Of a stretch of DNA of 64,000 nt, positions 39,180 through 46,656 are shown in pieces. The notes beneath the pieces are model-generated. The model ran no database searches. It was not told the DNA's origin and was given only the letters and a program-made list of their open reading frames with translations. This stretch comes from UBA1952 sp965246785 (GTDB lineage Bacteria; Bacteroidota; Bacteroidia; Chitinophagales; Chitinophagaceae): contig CBDFFM010000032.1 in assembly GCA_965246785.1 (NCBI GenBank), forward strand, positions 351,281 to 415,280. The letters are read 5' to 3'. The first letter of the stretch is position 1. Every line of letters starts with the position of its first letter. Position numbers and translations under genes: made by a program.

Positions 39180-39785
39180 ATGATTCATCCTGATACGGAA
39201 CTGCGCTTTATCTCGCCTGAAAAAGGCTACGGCGTGGTAGCGACGAAGCTTATCCCGAAAGGCACCGTTACCTGGGCATTTGACCAGCTTGATAGAATTT
39301 TTAATCCCGGCGAGATAGCATCTATGGAAGCGCCTTACCGCGCCATACTTGATAAGTACTGCTACCGCGACCATGACGGTAAGGACATTCTTTGCTGGGA
39401 CAACGCCCGCTTCGTCAATCACTCCTTTCGCTCGAATTGCATCTCTACGGCTTACAACTTTGAGCTGGCTGTGCGCGACATTCACCCCGGCGAGGAGCTA
39501 ACCGACGATTATGGCTACCTGAATGTGGATGAACTATGGGACTGCTTGCCTGAGCCGGGAACAACCCGTACGCAGGTACGCCCCGACGATCTGCTGCACT
39601 TTCATGAAAAATGGGATGCGCAGCTTGTGGAGGCTTTCCGGCAATTCAACGCTGTGACGCAGCCTTTAGCCTGGCTCATCGAGTCGCAGCACCGGGATAA
39701 GGTGCGAGCCGTGGCAAGGGGCGAGACGGAGATGGATTCTATTATCAATTGCTACTTTGACCCCAATAAATCATTCAAGCCATGA
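39180..39785 (+). CDS. SET-domain protein (putative protein-lysine methyltransferase)
   Basis: A 201-residue protein. A SET core runs from about residue 5 to 120: GYGVVATKLIPKGTVTW (start), DNARFVNHSFRSNC (cofactor NHS motif) and GEELTDDYGYLN (catalytic-type Tyr region). The usual NHSCxPN is NHSFRSN here and the post-SET zinc cysteines are missing. Bacterial SET proteins may modify ribosomal, nucleoid or envelope proteins; the target here is unknown. Its stop overlaps the start of the hydrolase gene by 4 bp, which suggests translational coupling. Confidence 0.8.
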   Translation: MIHPDTELRFISPEKGYGVVATKLIPKGTVTWAFDQLDRIFNPGEIASMEAPYRAILDKYCYRDHDGKDILCWDNARFVNHSFRSNCISTAYNFELAVRDIHPGEELTDDYGYLNVDELWDCLPEPGTTRTQVRPDDLLHFHEKWDAQLVEAFRQFNAVTQPLAWLIESQHRDKVRAVARGETEMDSIINCYFDPNKSFKP

Positions 39786-40627
39786 AGCATTTCAAATTCT
39801 TTCTCTTGCTTGCGCAATGCCTTTTGCCAAGCGCCTTTACTCATGCGCAGACGCCTGCTTGCTGCGTAAAGCCTTCCGGCATGATGGCCCTGGCCAGCAC
39901 CGAGGCATTTGCCAAAGCCCACGAGACACCCGAGCCTTTTGAATACAGCGCAAAGCGCGGCAGCGATATTACCTTCCAGACGCTTGACGGCAAGAAAGGC
40001 CGAGCCTATTATGTGCCGGCATCTGAAGCCACAGTGCGCACGCTCATCATCTTCCATGAGTGGTGGGGCTTGAACGACTACATCCGCCGTGAGGCCGACC
40101 GCTGGCAGGACTCCCTCGGCCCTATTGATGTCTATGCCATTGACTTTTACGACGGCGTAGTGGCTACGACGCCCGATGAAGCCGGCAAGCTGATGTCCAC
40201 GCTGGATAAGCGCCGCGCAGATGTGCTCATCAAAGGCCTTATGGCCAAAATCGGCCACGATGCACAAGTAGCCACGCTCGGCTGGTGCATGGGTGGCTCT
40301 TACGCCTTTCGCGCGGCTGTGCTGGCGGAGAAGCAGGCATCCGGTTGTGTTATGTATTACGGCTTCCCGGAGAAGGACGCGAAGAACATCACGCCGCTCC
40401 AGACAGATGTGCTCTACATCCACGGCACCCTGGACAAGTTCATTTCTGTGGCGGATGTGCAGCAATTTGGGAAGGCCATTGAGGCCGCCGGGCGGAAATT
40501 CACCTACGTGGGCACTCCCGCAGACCATGCCTTTGCCAATCCCTCCAACCCGCATTACGATGCGGCACGGGCGACGGAGATGGAACAGCACGCACTCCGT
40601 TTTTTGCGGCAGTACCTGCAGCTTTAA
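39782..40627 (+). CDS. Secreted dienelactone hydrolase-family protein
   Basis: A 281-residue alpha/beta hydrolase with a signal peptide (residues 1-23, ending THAQ). The DLH layout is IIFHEWWGLNDYIRREADR, then the nucleophile elbow GWCMGGSY with Cys as in classical dienelactone hydrolases, GTLDKFI with the acid, and the catalytic His in PADHAFANP. It is therefore probably a periplasmic or secreted esterase with a Cys-Asp-His triad. It overlaps the SET gene. Confidence 0.87.
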   Translation: MKHFKFFLLLAQCLLPSAFTHAQTPACCVKPSGMMALASTEAFAKAHETPEPFEYSAKRGSDITFQTLDGKKGRAYYVPASEATVRTLIIFHEWWGLNDYIRREADRWQDSLGPIDVYAIDFYDGVVATTPDEAGKLMSTLDKRRADVLIKGLMAKIGHDAQVATLGWCMGGSYAFRAAVLAEKQASGCVMYYGFPEKDAKNITPLQTDVLYIHGTLDKFISVADVQQFGKAIEAAGRKFTYVGTPADHAFANPSNPHYDAARATEMEQHALRFLRQYLQL

Positions 40628-40673
40628 TGGCATAGTCTTTATCGCCTTTAAGGCAAGAAATTTCCCCTCAACC

Positions 40674-41108
40674 ATGGATATGCAAACACAAGACGGCCAG
40701 CAGACAGACAGCTACGGCGATGAAAGCCTCAATACAGCCTCTGCTGGTAGCACGGGCCAGCAGCCCGAGCAGCACCATCATCATAAGGGCGGCATCCACA
40801 ACAATGCACTCTATGCTGCCGGCATGGGCCGCGCTGCTACTGCGCAGGTTGACCCGCACAGCAACAGTGGCCTTGCCAACACCGGCACCAATATCTCTTA
40901 CGAAGGCCCAACGGCCCCTGGCGCCGGCGGCTCCGAGGGCACCGGATACACCTCCGGCCAGTCAAACACCGGCCAGACTATCAGCACGGACTCCGATTAT
41001 GAGCAGGCGGGTATCGGGGCCGTAGGTAAGCACTTTGATAAGGCAGAGGGCAATGACAACATTGCCGGCGAAGCCGAAGCTGAAGATGAAATGAACGAGC
41101 AGCGCTGA
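40674..41108 (+). CDS. Low-complexity hydrophilic protein (144 aa)
   Basis: A Gly/Ser/Thr/Gln/Asn-rich protein with no signal peptide or membrane helix and a His4 run (EQHHHHKGG). It is probably disordered. ATG 40674 gives MDMQTQDG; its own terminator follows at 41204. In style it resembles the 67-residue protein at 32117, so both may belong to a group of small stress-related disordered proteins, but this is a guess. Confidence 0.55.
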   Translation: MDMQTQDGQQTDSYGDESLNTASAGSTGQQPEQHHHHKGGIHNNALYAAGMGRAATAQVDPHSNSGLANTGTNISYEGPTAPGAGGSEGTGYTSGQSNTGQTISTDSDYEQAGIGAVGKHFDKAEGNDNIAGEAEAEDEMNEQR

Positions 41109-41203
41109 CACGCGCTTAAGAATAGGAGCATTATTACCGCTCCAATAGGCCTTGACGACAGGGTACCAATCGCGCGCCTGTAAGAGCCTGCATTACTCCA
41201 GCC

Positions 41204-41239
41204 AAAACCCCGCCCGCCTTTTTGCGGGGCGGGGTTTTT
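41204..41239 (+). terminator. Terminator
   Basis: A GC-rich stem of about 13 bp (AAACCCCGCC-CGC with GCGGGGCGGGGTTT) ends in Ts. In the 380-bp gap 41109-41489 this hairpin is the only feature I can support; 41240-41489 shows nothing clear. Confidence 0.85.
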
Positions 41240-41489
41240 CTTTGGACTACCAAACTGCAACGATGCTTCTTATGGATCCTGCTTTTGATAAAGCACAAAC
41301 GTATTATGCGCCTTAGGGGTATTTGAAACTGGTCAAATTCTGAAAGACGGACATTATGCCATCATTATTAATGCATAAGGCCAACCTTTTGCTTTCGTGC
41401 AACTGTCTTTTAGAATAGCAGCTTATTTCCGGAAAAAAAATGCTGCGGTTTTTCAGACAAGATTGCATAACCCCCTAAAACAACAAGCC

Positions 41490-42770
41490 ATGAAAAAGCT
41501 TTCCTTACTAATTCTGCTGTGCGCGCTGCTTGCAAAGCTTGCAAGCGCGACCACCATCTCCGGCACCATCACACAAGCCCATACCGGTGAGCCTATCGCC
41601 AGCCAGAAAGTGTACATCCGGGACTCCGTCTATCACATTTATCTGGATAGTACGCTGACTGCAAGCAACGGAGCGTACTCCTTTACCATCCCTGCCACCG
41701 TCTCCACGTCGTACCCGGGCAATGCGTTGATAGTTTATCTTACGGCCAATGCCTGCGGGCGGTTTGAGCAACAAAATATTGCCTACACCGGCAGCAGCGC
41801 TACGTTGAACTTTAGCATTTGCGGCACGCAAAAGCTATTTTACGGCGGAGTGTATGCATCGGGCGTCAGCGGCTTTGCAAATGCGAAGGTGTATCTGATT
41901 GCTGTCACGGCGGTAAATGCTGCAACCGGGGATACCACCATCACCGCGGTTGATTCAATTACTACATCCGCCACCAGCGTGCCTGTAGGTACCTTTTCCA
42001 AAACCTATGCTGATTTCCCGGTACAATGGATACCCACCCTCCGCGTTAAGGCCGCGCTGTCGCCCAGCGACCCGCTGTATGCGGCCTACCTGCCCACCTA
42101 TGTAAGCGGGAGTTCTTCTGAGCTGCAGTGGTCAAATACGACACCCACGGGTTATTACAGCAGGCAAGACGTAGATATGATACCCGGCACAAATCCCGGC
42201 GGCCCCAGCTTCGTAGGCGGCAGCGTGCTGCTGGGTGCTAATAAGAATGCCGGCGTAGGCGACCCGCTCAGCAAGCGCCTGCTGCTGCTCACAAAATCTA
42301 CTGGTGAGCCTGTAGCCTACACCTACTCTGATGCGAGTGGAAAGTTCTCTTTCCCGGCCATGCCGCTGGGCAGCTACTATATCTTCGGAGACGCGCTGGG
42401 CAAGAGCAATCCTGCGCTCGCTATTACCCTGACCGGCAGCAATAAAAGCATCAATAACATCATCTTTGAGGAGAACAGCAAAGTTTTCAAAGGCCGCCTC
42501 AGCAATCTGAGCGTTGGCGGCAAAAGCGCTGTGGACGGCATCAGTATATTTCCTAACCCCGCACGCGACTTTATTAGCGTACAAGGACTTGCCGCCATTC
42601 CCGGCAGCAAAACAATCGTACTGCTGGATGTGACCGGTGCGGAAGTAGCCCGGCAGTCCATCATCAATAAAGGCGAGACGTCCATGCAATTGGAATCTCT
42701 GGCCGCGGGCATTTACCTCCTACATGTGCAGACCGTAGAAGGCGAAGCGATCTTCAGGGTTGTCAAATAA
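41490..42770 (+). CDS. Secreted protein with carboxypeptidase-regulatory-like domains and T9SS sorting domain
   Basis: A 426-residue exported protein. After the signal peptide (ending ASAT), an Ig-like regulatory domain reads ISGTITQAHTGEPIASQKVYI and then a repeated beta-sandwich (about residues 130-330, with SDASGKFSFPAMPLGSYYIFG). The T9SS C-terminal domain begins ISIFPNPARDFISVQG and ends GIYLLHVQT. It is probably displayed at the cell surface through T9SS. No catalytic domain is visible, so a binding or adhesive role is likely. Confidence 0.85.
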   Translation: MKKLSLLILLCALLAKLASATTISGTITQAHTGEPIASQKVYIRDSVYHIYLDSTLTASNGAYSFTIPATVSTSYPGNALIVYLTANACGRFEQQNIAYTGSSATLNFSICGTQKLFYGGVYASGVSGFANAKVYLIAVTAVNAATGDTTITAVDSITTSATSVPVGTFSKTYADFPVQWIPTLRVKAALSPSDPLYAAYLPTYVSGSSSELQWSNTTPTGYYSRQDVDMIPGTNPGGPSFVGGSVLLGANKNAGVGDPLSKRLLLLTKSTGEPVAYTYSDASGKFSFPAMPLGSYYIFGDALGKSNPALAITLTGSNKSINNIIFEENSKVFKGRLSNLSVGGKSAVDGISIFPNPARDFISVQGLAAIPGSKTIVLLDVTGAEVARQSIINKGETSMQLESLAAGIYLLHVQTVEGEAIFRVVK

Positions 42771-42794
42771 AGCTGGTTGGAGTTTGCAATAGAA

Positions 42795-42827
42795 AAAGCC
42801 CGGCACATTGCGCGCCGGGCTTTCTTT
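42795..42827. terminator. Terminator between the T9SS protein gene and etfA
   Basis: AAAGCCCGGC (42795-42804) pairs with GCCGGGCTTT (42814-42823), followed by CTTTT. Confidence 0.85.
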
Positions 42828-42888
42828 TGATACGGTCGGGCCGCTCTGCGCGCCCATTATAGGGCGGCCTGACCGGTATGGGCGGTTT

Positions 42889-43866
42889 CTAATCAGATGC
42901 CGCCTTAAACTTCTTCACCGCCTCGGTAAGCTTCTTCGTTATCTCCTGTGCATCGCCCACAACGCCGTAATCTGCTGCTTTGAAGAAAGGCGCTTCCGGG
43001 TCTTTATTAATCACCACAATCGTCTTAGAGCCATTAACGCCTGCCAGATGCTGGATAGCGCCGGAGATGCCCACCGCGATGTAAAGGTTCGGGCGGATGG
43101 TGCCGCCGGTCTGGCCTACGTGCTCGTGGTGCGGGCGCCAATGGCTGTCGGCCACGGGGCGGGAGCAGGCGAGGGTAGCGCCCAGTACACCGGCAAGGTC
43201 TTCAAGTACGCCCCAGTTCTCCGGGCCTTTAAGGCCGCGGCCGCCGCTCACTACCAGCTCGGCTTCGGAGAGCGGCACGGTGCCGGTTACTTTATTCGTG
43301 GAAATGACTTTGACAGAAAAATCATTGTCGTCAAAAGTCACATCCAGCTTCTCAACAGTCGCGGAGCCTTCGCCAATCTTCACAGGGAAGGTATTCGGCG
43401 TAAGGGTGATAACCTTTACGTCGGAGATGATGTTCACATCGGCGAAAGCCTTTCCGGCAAAAACGCCCTTGCGCACCACGAAGCCCTTGCTCAAATCAGG
43501 CGCGGCAACGGCTCCGGCTACAAGGCCGGCCTTCAGGCGAGCAGCAATGCGCGGTGCTATCATTCGGCCCATCACATCGTGCGTGCAGATGATGACCTTC
43601 GCGCCTTCCCTTTCGGCAGCAGTGATGATGGCCTTGGCGGCGGCGCGGGCGGAGAACTGGTTCATGCGCTCGTCGGCCACGTGCAGCACTTTGGTTGCGC
43701 CGTACTTGCCGAGGTCTTTCATCTGGTCATCGCCAATGGTACCAAAGGCAATGGCAGTAGCAGTGGTGCCCATGCTTTGGGCGATGCCAGCGGCATATTG
43801 TACGGCTTCAAGCGATTTCTTCTTAAAAGCGCCGTCTGAATGCTCGGCGAAAACGATTACGGACAT
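42889..43866 (-). CDS. etfA: Electron transfer flavoprotein subunit alpha
   Basis: A 325-residue FAD-binding subunit of ETF, which passes electrons from acyl-CoA dehydrogenases to the membrane chain. The C-terminal FAD domain is intact: LACSRPVADSHW, GQTGGTIRPNLYIAVGISGA, IQHLAG, VVINKDPEAPFF and YGVVGDA. It is encoded after etfB on the same strand, with a 49-bp gap that holds four 8-bp repeat units. Confidence 0.95.
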   Translation of the reverse strand: MSVIVFAEHSDGAFKKKSLEAVQYAAGIAQSMGTTATAIAFGTIGDDQMKDLGKYGATKVLHVADERMNQFSARAAAKAIITAAEREGAKVIICTHDVMGRMIAPRIAARLKAGLVAGAVAAPDLSKGFVVRKGVFAGKAFADVNIISDVKVITLTPNTFPVKIGEGSATVEKLDVTFDDNDFSVKVISTNKVTGTVPLSEAELVVSGGRGLKGPENWGVLEDLAGVLGATLACSRPVADSHWRPHHEHVGQTGGTIRPNLYIAVGISGAIQHLAGVNGSKTIVVINKDPEAPFFKAADYGVVGDAQEITKKLTEAVKKFKAASD

Positions 43867-43868
43867 GA

Positions 43869-43900
43869 TAATGTGGTAATGTGCTAATGCGGTAATGTGA
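43869..43900. repeat. Four 8-bp units between etfB and etfA
   Basis: TAATGTGG, TAATGTGC, TAATGCGG and TAATGTGA run at an exact 8-bp period just before the etfA start codon and would be part of the etfBA transcript. Confidence 0.8.
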
Positions 43901-43915
43901 AAAGAATGGAAGCAA

Positions 43916-44659
43916 TTAGATCACCTTGGCCTGTGAGTGCAGCGCCTGAACGAGTTCATCCATTTGCTCTTCAGTAAACATCTTCACTCCGGTCTTTGCA
44001 GGCGGAAGCTCATAGTTCACGATTTCGGTAAGCGGCGCTGCGCCTGTCGGAGCAACGACCTTCAGCGGCTTGGTGCGGGCAGCCATAATGCCGCGCATGT
44101 TAGGGATACGGGCCTCGGCCATGCCTTTCTGGCAAGAGATGACGAGCGGTAGTGCGCTTTCGTCCACCTCCTCGCCGCCTTCAATCTCTCGCGTAACGGT
44201 TGCGGTTCCGCCGCCCACTTCCAGTTTGCTGGCGAAGCCGATGTAGTTCGCGTCCAGCAGCTCGGCGAGCGCGCCGCCGACCGCGCCATTCTGATAATCA
44301 ATACTCTCCTTGCCGGTCAGGATGAGCTCGTAGCCTCCGTCCTTTGCGAAGGCGGCAATCTCACCGGCTACGTGATAAGGGTCGTTGCTGTCTGTGTCGA
44401 TGCGGAAAGCCTCATCGCCTCCCAAGGCAAGGGCTTTGCGGATGACCGGCTCGGCGTCGGCCTTTCCAACCGTTACAAGATGCACGGCAGTTGCGCTGCC
44501 GGCTTCCTTCAGCTCCAGCGCACGCACGAGGGCATACCATTCATCGTAAGGGTTAATAATCATGGTAACACCCGCTGTGGCAAACTTGGTGTTGTTGTCC
44601 GTGAAGGCAATCTTGGTGGTCGTATCCGGGACGGGCGATATGCAGACGAGGATTTTCAT
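43916..44659 (-). CDS. etfB: Electron transfer flavoprotein subunit beta
   Basis: A 247-residue partner of EtfA that binds AMP. Visible are ISPVPDTTTKIAF at the start, INPYDEWYALVRALELKE, KESIDYQNGAVG and the recognition-loop region SALPLVISCQKGMAEARIPN, with the conserved MRGIMAARTKPLK. It is the first gene of etfBA and follows a TAGTTTTG box. Confidence 0.95.
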   Translation of the reverse strand: MKILVCISPVPDTTTKIAFTDNNTKFATAGVTMIINPYDEWYALVRALELKEAGSATAVHLVTVGKADAEPVIRKALALGGDEAFRIDTDSNDPYHVAGEIAAFAKDGGYELILTGKESIDYQNGAVGGALAELLDANYIGFASKLEVGGGTATVTREIEGGEEVDESALPLVISCQKGMAEARIPNMRGIMAARTKPLKVVAPTGAAPLTEIVNYELPPAKTGVKMFTEEQMDELVQALHSQAKVI

Positions 44660-44669
44660 AATGCTGGCG

Positions 44670-44677
44670 CAAAACTA
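44670..44677 (-). promoter_or_regulatory. -7 box for etfBA
   Basis: TAGTTTTG on the minus strand matches TAnnTTTG and ends 10 bp before the etfB ATG. Confidence 0.55.
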
Positions 44678-44965
44678 CGGGATGCAGTGTGGTGTTGTAC
44701 TGCCAAACAAACGCCGCCGACCAAAAGTTTATCCTTTCGCGGACGTAAGAAGATAAAGGCTGTTAAAACGAATAGCCGATATATGCTTGTACCGGAAAGC
44801 AGAGCAGATTGTAAGTATAGGCGGTATTGCTTTCGCCTTGCTTAAGCGCCAGATGCACAAAGTTGGCTGCCAGCTCCGCGCCGGCGTCAAAGCGGCCAAA
44901 CGTGCGCCGGAAGCCAAGCTGGCCGCCAATGGTGTAGCCCGTTGCGTCGTGAAAGTAAACTGTAT

Positions 44966-46040
44966 AACCTGAGTTCGGTTTAAGCGGCGATTAATAATTG
45001 CTGTTGTTGTTGGAAAGCGGCGATGAGCTTTGGGTTTGTTTCCTCGATATCTTTTCTGATAGAAGGCTTCTTGGGAAAGAAAGAATAAGCGGCTATGGCG
45101 CTCATCAGGTTCAGCAGAAAGCCGTTCAGAGAACGGTGCCTTGTATGCTCTACCTGGCAGATATTCTTTAGCTCGTCATTGACCGTTTCTATCACTGAAC
45201 GCTTGCGCAAGAGCAGCTTCTCTTCATTGCTCAGTGCCTTATCCTTCATGTTCCTTCGCACTGCAGTTATAAGCTGGATGCCGTTGCCAAAGAGCATATC
45301 GGTAAGCGCTTTTGAGATGTAGCCCTTATCGCCGAAGAGCTTGCCAAACAGCTTCTCCGTAAGGGTAGTAATAGCCTTTGCATTCCGGTCATCTACATTG
45401 GCTTTACTCAGGTAGAAAGACAGAATCTCTCCCTTATCATTGATCACCAGGTGCAGCTTGAATCCGTAGAACCAGCCCATAGTGCTCTTGCCAATTTTAG
45501 CTATGCCAGCAAAGGTTTTGTTGCGGCGGATGCGCTTGTTGTGACATACCCGAAGAACGGTAGAATCAATAAAGGAGATGCCGGTGCATTCGCCCCGGCA
45601 GCAGTGATGGAGAAAAAGCATAAAGGCCACTGCGCAGCGGTGGCTGAGCTCTACAAAGCGGTTGTAGGAGACAAGGTTGGGGAAGCTGTCTTTGAGATGA
45701 ACGCAGGCGTATTGGGTGTAGAAGAACTTGAAGTTTCTGAATCCGCCGGAATGAAAAGCAATGAGCATGGAAATGATTTCAGAATCGCACAGCGATGCTT
45801 TCCGGTTGCGGGTTTTGGTTCCATTCGAATGGTCGAGGAGCAATTGATGGATGGGGTGTTCGAAAAGCAGGCAGAAATCATCTACGGCAACGAAAATTTC
45901 GGTTACTTTGTCAGCGAATAGCGGTGTGTTCATTTTTGATGTGAGTTGTTTTTAGTCAATCACCTATACATCAAAAACAACGCCGCTATTCGCTTTTTAA
46001 GCCACTACTTTTCCACAACTTCTTATCCCGAACTCAGGTT
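44966..46040 (-). mobile_element. IS982-family insertion sequence
   Basis: A 1075-bp element with perfect 13-bp terminal inverted repeats (AACCTGAGTTCGG inward at both ends; similarity continues for some bases). It is flanked by a 4-bp direct repeat GTAT (44962-44965, 46041-46044). It encodes one transposase. The right-hand 100 bp hold the promoter region. Confidence 0.92.
44980..45933 (-). CDS. IS982-family transposase (DDE)
   Basis: A 317-residue DDE transposase. Family blocks are visible: FIDSTVLRVCHNKRI with the first Asp, GWFYGFKLHLVINDKGEI, KANVDDRNA, GKLFGDKGYI with the second Asp, and KRSVIETVNDELKNI with the catalytic Glu. EHTRHRSLNGFLLNLMSAIAAY-type ending is followed by a Gln-rich tail (QQQQQLL). 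Length and order are normal for IS982, so the element may still be active. Confidence 0.95.
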   Translation of the reverse strand: MNTPLFADKVTEIFVAVDDFCLLFEHPIHQLLLDHSNGTKTRNRKASLCDSEIISMLIAFHSGGFRNFKFFYTQYACVHLKDSFPNLVSYNRFVELSHRCAVAFMLFLHHCCRGECTGISFIDSTVLRVCHNKRIRRNKTFAGIAKIGKSTMGWFYGFKLHLVINDKGEILSFYLSKANVDDRNAKAITTLTEKLFGKLFGDKGYISKALTDMLFGNGIQLITAVRRNMKDKALSNEEKLLLRKRSVIETVNDELKNICQVEHTRHRSLNGFLLNLMSAIAAYSFFPKKPSIRKDIEETNPKLIAAFQQQQQLLIAA

Positions 46041-46611
46041 GTATAGCTCTGATAATACTTGAGCGTGTTCACATCCTGCATGTCGCGGCCCCGCGCGATG
46101 ACGATGCCCGCGCTCAGGCCGATAAATGCGTACGCCTTGCTGCGATGATGGCAATAGTTGAAGAAGGCTTTTATGGGAATGGCCTGACGCGCCACAAAAG
46201 TTGGCTGGTCAACTTCAAAGCCCGGCCCGGCAGAACTAACTGTATCCACGCTTCTGCCGCCCCTGAAATGAATAGGGAAGAGACTGGCACTGACGCCATA
46301 CTCAACGGCACTGTCGCGGCGCATTAGCTTCAGGCCGCCTGTACCGTGGATGCCGCCAAAGTCGGATGCAATGCTCATTGGCGCATTAGTCTGGTATGGG
46401 CCGGGGATGGGCTGAACCAGCTTGTTTGGCTGCATATCCATGGGGACGATAGCGCCAAGGCTGCCTTCAACCCGCCAGTGCTGCGCGAGGCAGGTGGCAG
46501 ACGCTAGAATTAATAGAAACAGGACTGGAAGTATTCGCATAGGCCCGCAATAACGCTTCGTACCTGCCGGTTTAGTATTCAAGCAGCAAATGACTTAGCG
46601 AAGGCAAATAA

Positions 46612-46640
46612 AAAAGCCCGCAGCAAACGCTGCGGGCTTC
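46612..46640 (-). terminator. Terminator of acn
   Basis: AAGCCCGCAGC (46614-46624) pairs with GCTGCGGGCTT (46629-46639). On the minus strand the stem is followed by TTTTTT, 17 bp after the acn stop. Confidence 0.9.
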
Positions 46641-46656
46641 AAGCTTGAAAACAGGC

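Larger units (their letters stand above)
44763..46540 (-). pseudogene. Outer-membrane barrel protein gene split by IS982
   Basis: The N-terminal part starts at ATG 46540 with a signal peptide (MRILPVLFLLILASATCLAQ) and runs into the insertion, ending SYTT and stop. The C-terminal part (44763-44965) encodes barrel strands (GYTIGGQLGFRRTFGRFDAG) and ends AYIGYSF with terminal Phe. Removing the 1075-bp element and one GTAT copy joins the parts in frame across LKYYQSYTVYFHDATG and restores a 232-residue protein. The insertion is thus recent; no other lesion is visible. Confidence 0.9.

Noticed and set aside
39752..40675. 307-codon open frame on the minus strand
   Set aside because: Antisense to the dienelactone hydrolase gene, no family features.
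42808..43839. 343-codon open frame on the plus strand
   Set aside because: Antisense to etfA, with no recognisable protein pattern.
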